From an uncultured Lachnospiraceae bacterium (GTDB lineage: Bacteria > Bacillota > Clostridia > Lachnospirales > Lachnospiraceae): a stretch of 64,000 bases of DNA. Location: assembly GCA_910578555.1 (NCBI GenBank), contig CAJTPS010000004.1:62001-126000 (forward strand), in the 5' to 3' direction. Of the stretch, positions 25,071 to 34,500 are shown piece by piece; the first letter of the stretch is position 1, and every line of letters starts with the position of its first letter. A program made the position numbers and the translations under genes. The notes beneath the pieces are model-generated. The model was not told the origin of the DNA. It did no database searches and was given only the letters and a program-made list of their open reading frames with translations.

Positions 25071-25838
25071 TCAAAACTGCCTGAGCACACGTATCGTCCT
25101 CTTCACAGTAATCAACAGCGGGTGGGGCACGCCGTTCGTCTTAAGCGCCAGATATCCCTCCTTAAAGGAAACCAGATAATTACGCAGTCCCGCATTGCTT
25201 GTCCCGCCGTAATACATGGCAATCAGAACTTTCGGCACATATGCCAGACGATTCTTTTCATCCTTGAGAAAGCGGACCATAAATTCATAATCCGCAGCGC
25301 ACCGGTAACCGGTATCATAAGTGCCGTACCGCTCATAGATCTCTCTTTTCAAAAAAAGTGTAGGATGTCCCGGCATCCAGCCGTCTGTGATCCGCCCGTT
25401 CCCCATATGCCACGTTCTGACTATGCGCTCTCCCTCTACATAGACCAGATCCGCATGTGCGCCGACACAGTTCTCACCGCCCTGTTCGATCGCCCCGACC
25501 AGCTTCGTGACCGTATCCGCCGTACACAGTCTGTCATTACACACTGCCACAATATCGCCGCTGCACATGGCCCACGCCTTATTCATGGCGTCATACAGCC
25601 CCTTATCAGGCTCCGTGATCCACCGCACGGTCAAGGCGCGATCGCCCTCCGTCTGCTCTCGCTCCGGATGTCTCTCCGCAAATTCACGAATGATATCAAC
25701 CGTCCCGTCACAGGAGCCGCCGTCCACGATCACCACCTCAATCGGTGCATAATCCTGCTGCTCGATACCTGCCAGCGTGACCGCCAGATCATTCTTCACA
25801 TTATAAGTTGTCACCAATAAAGATACCTTTTTCGTCAT
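25071..25838 (-). CDS. Family 2 glycosyltransferase (WcaA/WcaE-like)
   Basis: This 255-residue protein starts VSLLVTTYNVKNDLAVTLAG and has VIVDGGSCDGTVDIIREF and WITEPDKGLYDAMNKAW, the combination found in soluble GT2 enzymes of colanic-acid and capsule loci. CAADYEFMVRFLKD supplies the later Asp-rich block. It is followed 33 bases later by the large GT-C-like gene, so the two are probably co-transcribed. The gap upstream (25839-26089) also holds the promoter for the divergent XRE gene. The sugar is not predictable. Confidence 0.9.
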   Translation of the reverse strand: MTKKVSLLVTTYNVKNDLAVTLAGIEQQDYAPIEVVIVDGGSCDGTVDIIREFAERHPEREQTEGDRALTVRWITEPDKGLYDAMNKAWAMCSGDIVAVCNDRLCTADTVTKLVGAIEQGGENCVGAHADLVYVEGERIVRTWHMGNGRITDGWMPGHPTLFLKREIYERYGTYDTGYRCAADYEFMVRFLKDEKNRLAYVPKVLIAMYYGGTSNAGLRNYLVSFKEGYLALKTNGVPHPLLITVKRTIRVLRQF

Positions 25839-26024
25839 AAAGAGATTTTACCTTATTTTTACAGAATATGCAATCTTCCCGCTTATCCGTGCCGGCTTAC
25901 CCGGCGCAAATAAAGACCGCCTTGTCAGACTACAAGTGCAATACGGTATGTAATGTATATTTTATTGCAAAAATAACAACATATAATTGTGCACTAAATA
26001 TCTCTATCACTTTTTGAGTACTTT

Positions 26025-26054
26025 TTGTATTACAACTTATCGTTGTGACATAAT
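26025..26054 (+). promoter_or_regulatory. Promoter of the XRE gene with internal operator-like inverted repeat
   Basis: TTGTAT (26025-26030) and CATAAT (26049-26054) are spaced by 18 bases. ACAAC (26032-26036) and GTTGT (26042-26046) form a perfect inverted repeat around TTATC inside the spacer, a natural position for autoregulation by the XRE protein encoded downstream at 26090. Confidence 0.5.
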
Positions 26055-26089
26055 GCACGTAATAACAACAGAAAATGAGGTAATCCATT

Positions 26090-26433
26090 ATGAAAGAACT
26101 TCGTGAAAGAATCAGAGACCTGCGTGAAGATCATGATTTGAAACAGAAAGCGGTAGCCGCCCGGCTCGGCATCTCACAACAGACCTATTCCAATTATGAA
26201 AACGGTCATCGCGAGATACCGATCAGTGCGGTTGTCGCTTTAGCAAATTATTATAAAGTCAGTACCGATTATCTTCTGGGTACGGATAACGGCTACCCGG
26301 GCAGCACGAATCTGGCAATGCTTATCTGGATAATGTTACCATGCATGACGTCGTATACGATATCCAGAAACTGCAGCCGGAAGAACGCAAGGATCTCGTG
26401 AAATATATTCGCTATCTGAGTCATAACGACTGA
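26090..26433 (+). CDS. XRE-family helix-turn-helix regulator with a -1 frameshift before its C-terminal segment
   Basis: Residues 1-64 form a Cro/CI HTH (LKQKAVAARLGISQQTYSNYENG, given here as its two halves LKQKAVAARLG and ISQQTYSNYENG, then STDYLLGTDNGY). Read straight, the frame ends at 26401 after an atypical tail. Shifting back one base at CCCGGGC (26297-26303) gives a tail ending DIQKLQPEERKDLVKYIRYL and a stop at 26431-26433, 114 residues in total; this tail is typical of small Lachnospiraceae XRE regulators. The heptamer has the X_XXY_YYZ form in the reading frame, so programmed slippage, a real one-base deletion or a sequence error are all possible. The gene converges on the giant LRR protein. 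Confidence 0.8.
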
Positions 26434-26462
26434 TCCCCTGCTTCCGGCTGTCGTCCGGACAG

Positions 26463-26483
26463 GATGTGCCTGTACGGCACATC
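26463..26483. terminator. Hairpin between convergent genes, possible bidirectional terminator
   Basis: GATGTGCC and GGCACATC form a perfect 8-base stem around TGTAC, overlapping the stop codon of the LRR protein gene; a smaller CTGTC/GACAG stem lies beside it at 26448-26462. No T run follows on either strand, so efficient intrinsic termination is uncertain. Confidence 0.35.
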
Positions 26484-29400
26484 ACTTATTGATCTTAACG
26501 TTCATCGTTACCGCCGGACCGATCGTATTGGTTCCCTGCCCGTCATATACAACGTACATCGTTACCTTGTTGCTGGAGCCGCCCGCGAAGGAAACCGTAT
26601 TCCGCAGTTTCACATGCACATCTATAGAACCGTCCTCCCTCGGTGTACCGCATCTGATCTCAAAGGAATCCTGTGATTTCGTGTCTTTCTCTCCGAACAC
26701 AACATCCGCAATACTGCCGACGCTACCTTCTTTGGGTGTAACTCTGAAGGTAGCCTCATACCCTTTATTCGACAGATACAAGTTCAGTTCTTTCTTATCA
26801 GCCGTCACCTTCGGCAGTACCTGCGCGGTCTTGACATTCAGAACTCCCGGCACCCACATGCCGTCATAGCCGCCGTAGTTGGCAAGTCTGACCCACATCT
26901 TGATCGGATATGCCTTCTTGTTCTCAAGGCTGACGCCTTCGTGCGGCGCTACATAGATCTTGCCGTCAAGAACCTCCGCACGGAAATACTCACTTTCATC
27001 GTCGCCCAATGCAGGCTCTCTGCCGCCGGCATCGAAAATCAGAACTTCCTCCACCGTATCTTTCAGGTTGGAAAATACCGGTGTATATGTAATACTGTTC
27101 TTTAACGTATACTCTCCCCGTCTGTCCACCAGATTCAGCACACCCTTGGCCGACATCTTAATACCCGGCGTAGCGCTGTAGACCCTTACGGTAAACTTAA
27201 CGGCTTTACCCTCGAATGTATTGCCCGCACTGCTGTATACAGGCTTCATCGTGAACGCATATTTCTGCTGGCTCACTCTGCTGTTTAAGGAAATAAGCAG
27301 TTTATTATCCACGATATCCCAGTCAAATTTCTCCTTGACCTCGCTCATTCCCTTCGTTGTGCACTCGATCGTGTCAACTGTCGAGATCCCGTCGATCTCA
27401 TAGCCTTCCGGCAGTTTGGCGTTCAGCGTCAGTTCTGCCGTCTCCGTATATTCACCGTCTGTCACAGCCGACAGGTTCAATGCCGGAGACCCTTTCACCG
27501 TCATAGAGGGAAGCGTGCTGACCACCTTGACTGTCAATGTAACCGGATTATAGAATTCTCCGTTAATGCCCTCTACATGTTCGCACTTAAACTTATAGGA
27601 ACCCGGCTTAATATCCGGATCGACCGAAACCGTTCCCTCACCGTTCATATAATCGATATAAATAAACTCAAACTGATCTGCATTCTTCGCTGTGGGTGCA
27701 GGTCTGAATTCCTGACTGTCCGAAAGATTCGTGTCACACTGATTGGAGTCCAGATAAAATTTCTCTACCTGTTCCGTATAATTACTGTTCAGGTTGACCG
27801 TTGCTTTTCTCAGTTTAATCTTCGGATCGGCACCTGTCGCCTTGACATTATATGTATACTCAAAAGTTTTGCCTTCCGCCCAGGTATCGTTTCTGACCGA
27901 CAGGACAACTTTACCGGCGGTAAGAGAACTGTTACCGTTTACCTGCAGCACAATCTGTCCCTGCCCGTTTATCTCAATATCTCTGGAAACCGCATCCACG
28001 TTACTCTTTGTTGTTTTCTCTACCGTCCAGTCACCATCCAGTTCGACCGGCTTCTTCGTCTTGGTGTCCATCAGCGTGAGCACGATCGTTCTGGCTGCCG
28101 GCGCCGTATTATAGGTGTCCGACGTCCTGTCTAGCTTATAGGACGGTTTGACGGTCTGCGTCGGAATCGTAATTTTATATTTCTTCACCGCACGGTCTTT
28201 ATATCCCTCAAAGTGCAGCACCAGATATCCGGTGGAGATCAACTTGCCTTTCTCCGTAAGAATCATGTTCTCATTCTTCTGGGTGATAACGCCTGTCTCC
28301 GGATCGATCTCAAAGTTCGCGGTAAAAAGCCGGTCATCCTTTTCCGGATCATCATCCAGGGGTTCCAAATCATAACGTGACACCCTCTCATTGCCAAGAT
28401 TCGTGATAACAGGCTTCACCCGCGTTCCGTCATTGGCATAGAACAGGTTGATCTTCGGCTGCTTCTTGTCGAAAGAGACCTTGGGATTCGGCAGGGAAGA
28501 CTTTACTGTGATCGTGACCGGAGTCGGGTTGACCTTGCTGTCCACGCTGACTTTCACCTTATACGCCTTCTCGTATATTGTAGAATATCTTGGATTAATC
28601 TTATAATAGTGCACCGTATTCGAACTGGAGGCACGGTCATACTCCCATTTAAAGTCACCCGCAGTCACCTTATCATTTTCCGCTTCCACAAGCTTAAACG
28701 TAGCCGGATCAATCGCTACCCCGTAAGCGGTGATAACACGCAGTACCGCACCTTCCTCCTTATTTGGATTCAGCGTGAGCGCTGTTGTGGATAAACGCGG
28801 CGTCTTATCTCTGACCTGTATGATAAACTTGTGTGATATGATCTTCTTATCAGCATTCGTCACCGATGCGGTAATTGTAGCTTCACCGCTTGCATTCTGC
28901 GGAATCGTCACAGTATTCGTAGTAACGGCATTCGCAGTAGATGTCGATGCAAGCCTGGCAACACTGCTGTCGCTGGTGGTCCATTTCAGAGCCACCGACA
29001 TATCATCCAGATCGGCGTCATATGCTAACGCCTTTAATATAATCTTCTCCTCATGTGCGTTAACGGCATTAATGTCCATGGATGCCGTCTGCACCGTCTG
29101 ACCTCCGACCGTCTGTTCCGTTATTGTAATGATGTCTCTGTCATAAGAATCGGCTGTTAACTTCAAGGAAGATACGTCCGTCTTGGAGACATGTACCCGC
29201 GCCTTGTCGATAATTTCTCCATTGACGCCGGTCACCCGCATCTCGATATATGCCAGTCCTTCCTTTAACGCGGTAACTACGCCATTATCAGCCACTTCAA
29301 CAATCGTCGGCTTATCCGTGCTGAACCTCACCTTCGATGTCGGAATGACATTATTGTCTACATCGAGCAGAAAAAGCCGTGTAGTCTGCCCGATCTTAAG

Positions 29401-31347
29401 TTCGGCGCCGCCGTCTCCGTCAGAGCCGTTAGAAAATTCATATGTAAATCTTGTGCCCGTGATCGTGGTGCTGCCTGCCTTATCCTCAAATTCCACAGAA
29501 ATCACCGCGCCGCCTGCAGGCATAGTAAAGAAATACCAGCTATCTGCCTTATTATATTGGATCTTCACACCATTGCATTTTAAAGAACCGCTGACCAGTT
29601 TGCTTCCTTCATCGGGTTGAACGCTTACATATATTACTTTACCAGCCTCGACACCTTTGCCGCCATTTGCCTTATTCGGATCATAGGCATCATACTTCTT
29701 TGAATCAATGATTTTATCTGTCAGTAAAATGATTTCGCCTTTTCCTGTTCCGGTCATATCGATCGGTTCTTTATATTTGTAGAACCCTGTATCCTGCAAA
29801 TTCGTCGCTATAAAGTTGATTTTGCGGTTCTTCGTATATGTCTCAGCTGTGGAAGGTGACCATCCGATCAGATATAAAGTCTCCACGTCCGGAAAAGCAT
29901 CATCTTCTATGTCACACTCCATATTCGGAATCTGCACACGAATCAGGCTGGAACAATCCAGATACGCGTTCCGTTCGATCTTATTGACGCGAAGCAGTTC
30001 CATGCTGCCCAGCTTATAGCAGCTCTTAAATGCGTATGCACCAATCATTCTTGTTTCATTATTGTTGCCACCGCCAAAAGTAACCGAAGACAGAAAATGG
30101 CAGTCCGCAAATCCATACCGTGGAATCGCCGTAAGTGCCCGCGGCAGAACCACATTTGTCAAGGCGCTGCAGGAAGCAAATGCATAATCGCCCATCGTAC
30201 TGATATTTTCCGAAAAAACAATGGACTTCACCCCGCGGCATTCCTGAAATGCATGCTCGCCTATACTCGTCAAAGAATCCGGAAATGTGAAGCTTGTATC
30301 AGAACAAAACTGCACCAGCGTTGCGCATCCATAGAACGCATAGCTGCCGATACTATGCAGCCTGCTGATGCTGATGCTCTTCATATATACCATAAACAGC
30401 CGTGAGTCACCGTAAAACGCACGATTGCCGATGCTCTCCATCGTAGCCGGCATTGCAAACTGCGTCAGCGCACTGCATCCTTCAAAGGCGCTCTCTTCTA
30501 TGGCAGTCACGCCCGTGGGAATTGTCATGCCTCGCAGAACCGTACATCCCTTAAAAGCCTCCGCACCGATCACTGTCAGACCCGTCGGCATTTTAATGTA
30601 TGTAATCTTTGTATTGCCTGTAAAGGCACCGGAACCGATACGCCTGATCCCTTTGGTCTCGTCGAGCACCACATTGCCCTCAACCTCACTGCCGTCCTCG
30701 TTCGTAATACCGGTCAGCGTACCGCTTTCGTCCACGGTATAGACATAACGTGCATTCGCATCATAGGTGATGCGCATACCCGTTTCATCCTGGAAAGTCA
30801 TCATTCTGGGCGCAAGGCTCTGAACCGCCTCCTGCTCCTCTTCTGTCTCTTCCTCCGTATCTTCTTCCACGTCTGCCGGCACGTCATTCGCGCTTATATC
30901 TTCCGTAACCTTATCATCAGGGTCCTGCTCTTCCTCAGATGCATCAGGATTCTCCGGATCACTCTGATCGTCCCCTGTCGTATCACCCGGCTGCTCCGGG
31001 TCGTTCTGGTCGTCTCCCGCCGTATCACCCGGCTGCTCCGGATCGTTCTGATTGTCTCCTGCCGTATCACCCGGCTGCTCCGGATCGTTCTGATCGTCTC
31101 CTGCAGAGCCGTCCGGTTTATCCGTCCCGTCATCCGTGATCTGTCCGCCGTTCCCCTCGTCATCCGGCACAACTTCTCCGGCAGGAATCTGTGCCCCGGG
31201 CGCTTCCGCCCCGGCCGGACTGCCGCTATTCTCCACCATAACGGCCCCCCCTGACACATCCGGTCCCGCAGCCAGAACCGACATGCCGTTCGTGCCAAGC
31301 GCAAGACTCAGTGCCAACAATAATGCCAATACCCTTTGTTTCTTCAT
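26482..31347 (-). CDS. Giant secreted BspA-type leucine-rich-repeat protein with tandem beta-rich repeats
   Basis: The 1621-residue protein has a signal peptide (cleavage near residue 26, VLA-AG), an acidic Pro/Asp/Glu linker (27-178) containing 14-residue tandem repeats, then BspA-type LRRs (about 232-500; units such as LTVIGAEAFKGCTVLRGMTI), a Big_2-like Ig domain near 625-720, and about six or seven units of roughly 100 residues, each opening with a P-x-[IVM]...LNL pattern (for example PKVTADKKELNLYLS). No LPXTG, SLH or choline-binding anchor is visible; the C-terminus ends within the last repeat. BspA LRR proteins commonly mediate adhesion. GGAGGG precedes the ATG. Ligand and anchoring are unknown. 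Confidence 0.88.
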   Translation of the reverse strand: MKKQRVLALLLALSLALGTNGMSVLAAGPDVSGGAVMVENSGSPAGAEAPGAQIPAGEVVPDDEGNGGQITDDGTDKPDGSAGDDQNDPEQPGDTAGDNQNDPEQPGDTAGDDQNDPEQPGDTTGDDQSDPENPDASEEEQDPDDKVTEDISANDVPADVEEDTEEETEEEQEAVQSLAPRMMTFQDETGMRITYDANARYVYTVDESGTLTGITNEDGSEVEGNVVLDETKGIRRIGSGAFTGNTKITYIKMPTGLTVIGAEAFKGCTVLRGMTIPTGVTAIEESAFEGCSALTQFAMPATMESIGNRAFYGDSRLFMVYMKSISISRLHSIGSYAFYGCATLVQFCSDTSFTFPDSLTSIGEHAFQECRGVKSIVFSENISTMGDYAFASCSALTNVVLPRALTAIPRYGFADCHFLSSVTFGGGNNNETRMIGAYAFKSCYKLGSMELLRVNKIERNAYLDCSSLIRVQIPNMECDIEDDAFPDVETLYLIGWSPSTAETYTKNRKINFIATNLQDTGFYKYKEPIDMTGTGKGEIILLTDKIIDSKKYDAYDPNKANGGKGVEAGKVIYVSVQPDEGSKLVSGSLKCNGVKIQYNKADSWYFFTMPAGGAVISVEFEDKAGSTTITGTRFTYEFSNGSDGDGGAELKIGQTTRLFLLDVDNNVIPTSKVRFSTDKPTIVEVADNGVVTALKEGLAYIEMRVTGVNGEIIDKARVHVSKTDVSSLKLTADSYDRDIITITEQTVGGQTVQTASMDINAVNAHEEKIILKALAYDADLDDMSVALKWTTSDSSVARLASTSTANAVTTNTVTIPQNASGEATITASVTNADKKIISHKFIIQVRDKTPRLSTTALTLNPNKEEGAVLRVITAYGVAIDPATFKLVEAENDKVTAGDFKWEYDRASSSNTVHYYKINPRYSTIYEKAYKVKVSVDSKVNPTPVTITVKSSLPNPKVSFDKKQPKINLFYANDGTRVKPVITNLGNERVSRYDLEPLDDDPEKDDRLFTANFEIDPETGVITQKNENMILTEKGKLISTGYLVLHFEGYKDRAVKKYKITIPTQTVKPSYKLDRTSDTYNTAPAARTIVLTLMDTKTKKPVELDGDWTVEKTTKSNVDAVSRDIEINGQGQIVLQVNGNSSLTAGKVVLSVRNDTWAEGKTFEYTYNVKATGADPKIKLRKATVNLNSNYTEQVEKFYLDSNQCDTNLSDSQEFRPAPTAKNADQFEFIYIDYMNGEGTVSVDPDIKPGSYKFKCEHVEGINGEFYNPVTLTVKVVSTLPSMTVKGSPALNLSAVTDGEYTETAELTLNAKLPEGYEIDGISTVDTIECTTKGMSEVKEKFDWDIVDNKLLISLNSRVSQQKYAFTMKPVYSSAGNTFEGKAVKFTVRVYSATPGIKMSAKGVLNLVDRRGEYTLKNSITYTPVFSNLKDTVEEVLIFDAGGREPALGDDESEYFRAEVLDGKIYVAPHEGVSLENKKAYPIKMWVRLANYGGYDGMWVPGVLNVKTAQVLPKVTADKKELNLYLSNKGYEATFRVTPKEGSVGSIADVVFGEKDTKSQDSFEIRCGTPREDGSIDVHVKLRNTVSFAGGSSNKVTMYVVYDGQGTNTIGPAVTMNVKINK
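30934..31101 (-). repeat. 42-base tandem repeats encoding acidic GDDQNDPEQPGDTA units
   Basis: Three nearly identical 42-base units (codons 83-124 of the LRR protein) and a decayed fourth (125-138) encode GDDQNDPEQPGDT[AT]. They stay in frame and form a flexible acidic linker between signal peptide and LRR region. Identity is high at DNA level, so copy number may vary between strains by slippage. Confidence 0.85.
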
Positions 31348-31449
31348 TTTCCCTCCACCTTTTCCTGTATATCACCCTGAACCATGTTTTCTCTTTCGAA
31401 GCGCAAACGTACCTTTCATCCATCCCGTTTCCCGCGATGTGCTTTTATA

Positions 31450-31500
31450 TGCAATAAGCGCAAGTTTATCTCTTTTCTCGACAAACTCACGCTTATTGTA
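31450..31500. promoter_or_regulatory. Long inverted repeat at the promoter of the LRR protein gene
   Basis: AATAAGCGCAAGTTT (31453-31467) and AAACTCACGCTTATT (31483-31497) are complementary except for two positions that become G-U pairs in the minus-strand RNA, giving a 15-pair stem that extends to 31450-31500. It overlaps the -10 box and start point of the promoter at 31495-31523, so it could be an operator or a 5' leader hairpin. It lacks a following T run, which argues against a terminator for the upstream gene. Confidence 0.55.
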
Positions 31501-31523
31501 TCATTTCTAATTGTATGGTGCAA
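31495..31523 (-). promoter_or_regulatory. Promoter of the giant LRR protein gene
   Basis: On the minus strand TTGCAC (31518-31523) and TACAAT (31495-31500) are separated by exactly 17 bases, leaving a leader of about 140 bases before the ATG at 31347. The -10 box lies inside the long inverted repeat at 31450-31500. Confidence 0.6.
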
Positions 31524-31568
31524 GAGGTTACACTACAAGATATTGTGTTTTTAAGGAAAACTTAATTT

Positions 31569-34500
31569 TTAAAACAGAATATTTTTCCACCAGACTAATG
31601 TCTTTGATCCGATCGTATAAGTGACCTTTTTCTCCCCGCCATAGTTACCGCATCCTCTTATAATCACAGAGGCCCTGCCCTTATTCGTATGGTTTGCATA
31701 AGTGTTTTCGTCGATCACATAATCTATGCCATACTGCAGTTCTTCCCCGTTCACGGTAATCTTCAGTTCTTCCGGCGTCAACTTAATCTCCTGTCCGTTT
31801 CGGTATACCTGCGCTTTCGCAGTGACTCTCGCTTTCGCAATATCCGCCGTTACGATGCGGTACGTGGCAGATATCTGCGGCGCGCCACCCTCTTCGCCTG
31901 CATAAGAGCCGATTCCCTGTGCCGTAACGCGCAGCAGTGCCTTGGCCGGCGGAATATCCTCCGCCGCCACCGGATCGCCTGCTTTCCTCTCGATCTCATT
32001 GCCTGCGGCATCCTGTATTTTCACATCCGCCGCATAGGTGTAGAGCAGATTCTTATCATAGTCTTTACCTGCCGCAAGTTTGCTGCCGTTGCAGTCTTTG
32101 AGCATTACTGTGCTCTTGTACGCGTTCTTCCTGTTCTTGTAGACGATATCCCCGGCAGTCATCGTGATCTTGCCGTTTTGTTCCATCCGGCCGTCCGTGA
32201 TCGTGTAGTACCCTGTCATACTGCCCTTGAAGTTCCCTTTACCGGTCACCGTGATCTTCGGCAGTTTCTGCTCGTTCCATTCCCCCGGATCAGCGGGTGT
32301 GACTGTATTGTTATTCGCATACCGGATCGTATAGTCCTTACCCGGTGTCAACTCTCTCCCGTTAAAATACAGGATCACCACCGGCTTCGCACCGCCTTTG
32401 ACATAAGGAGAAGTCATCTCGATCCTGTCGGGCAAAGCAGCCAGCGTCTCGATAGGCTTCAGCTGTGCCGGCGCATCCTGCGTGTAATATTGCATCGTGA
32501 TCGCAGCCGCGGCGGCACCGTTCTCATCCGGACTGATATCATAGCCTGTGATCCGGTATGTCTTTCTTATCTGTCCCGTATATTCGTTGATCCCCTTGAA
32601 GATGACGGATGCCGTGCCCGCTTTACCGGTATTCGCATATACTGCCACGTAATCACCCGTCAGCCCGTTATCCTCGCTTTCACGCAGTTCCTGCCCGTTT
32701 AGGGTCAGCCTGTAGGCGCCGCGGGGCTGTCTGGCATCCTCCTCATTGCCCGTATACTCTCTGCTGGTGATGCCTTCTGCCTTCGCTCTCGCAATCGACG
32801 TACCGACAATCTTATAGTTTACTCTCTTACTGCCCGTATAGCCGCTGCCTGCAACCGCCGTGATGGTCGCCGCAGCTGTTCCGATTGCGGTATTATTGGT
32901 ATAAGCCACCGTATAGTCCCCTGTCAGGCCGCCGTCTGTGCTCTTTACAAGTTCCTGCCCCTTATAAGTCACCTTCAGTTCCGGCATAATGCCTTTTCCC
33001 GCTTCCTTATCGACCAGATCATTGCGGTAAGTCTGATTGGGAATCTTCGCGACAGACACCTTACTCATCAGGACTTCCTGTGTGATGGTCTGTCGTACTG
33101 TGATCGTGCCGCTGTAGCCGCCTTTACCCGTAATAACAATGGGATAAGCGCCGGCCGTCTTATACGCGCCTGTCTCCGTCAGCGGATATGACACCGTATA
33201 GTCCGTATTCCGCACAAGCTTCCTGCCGCCGCGGTATACCGCCGGCGCGCTCCTAATGACTTTGCCGCTGTACGCCACGGTAATCGGGTCCGCAATGATA
33301 TCCGTATCTGTCAGTGCTTTGGGAATAATATTGAAAGTGATCTTTTCCGTTCCCGTATAGTTTCCTTTGCCCTTCACGGTGATGGCAGGTGATGCTTTGC
33401 CTTCCTGATTCACATTTTTGTTATTCTTATATGAAACCGTATAGTCCTTATTCAGCGTAAGTTCAATTAATTCTCTGTCGCCATTTTCGTAGGTCACACT
33501 GTCATACACCTGTACGACCGGCTTGATCGCACTGCCGGTGTATGTCTGATCCCCGACGGGCAGCACATAGAATCCCTTCCCCTGCTCCTCATAATAAGGA
33601 TAGAGCGTAACATTTCTGCCGTGAACCGCTGTCGTTTCGTCAAATCTGCTGCCCGTGCCGTTCTCACCCGTATACCAGCCGATGAAAATACGCTCCGCCG
33701 GATCGTATCCGGCCGCCAGCAGCTGTTTTTCTTTCTCCTGCAGTATCTCTGCAGTCAGCGTGCCGCCGTAAAGCACCTTCTGCGGATCGCCCAGCACGGT
33801 CATACCGTTCTGACCGGGTTTCATGAACGTAACGGTACAGTTTTCCACGATCACGGTATGATTCGCCGTATAACCTGCCTCGCAGCCGGACACCTTCGCC
33901 GTGATCACCGCCGTGTTTTTCTTCGGATTATTTCCCACTGCCGTCACTCTGCCGTTCTCTACTGTGGCAACGGCCGGGTCGGAACTGCTCCAGACTACCT
34001 GCGTGTCGGAAGTCGTATCCTTCGGATAATACTCGGCGGACAGATTTATGCTCTGTCCGGCAAGCAGTGTGGTCCGATTCGCCGGATCTGTCTCCTGCGC
34101 GTTGCGGTTCGTCAGCGTAATCTTGTAGATCGGCGCACTGACAAACACTTTACAGGAAGCCGTCCTGCCGCCTGCTTTAGACGCTTTCGCGGTGATCTTC
34201 ACCTCTCCCTTGCCGGCTGCGGTTACGACCGCCTTGGAATTGTCTGCCGGATCTGCCTTTACCGTAGCGATTTTACCGTTGGAAGTTGTCCATGTGATCG
34301 TCCGGTCTGATGACGTGTCCGCAGGGTCAAAGGAAACCTGCAAGACTGCCGTATCCGTATTCTCCGCTTTCTCCGCGTCGCTAAGGCCCGTGGTATCCTG
34401 CACCACCGTGTCGGGACGGCGCAGATATATCTCCTCTTTGTTCAGGGTGATCGCCTGCAGGGATATGACCACCTTAACCTTACAGGACACTTCCAGAGAC

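Noticed and set aside
30934..31101. Regular 42-base repeats resembling a CRISPR array
   Set aside because: The repeats are directly adjacent without spacers, stay in the reading frame of a secreted protein and encode an acidic peptide unit.
31450..31500. Terminator for the glucosaminidase gene
   Set aside because: The stem lacks a T run and overlaps a good promoter for the next gene, so an operator or leader hairpin fits better.
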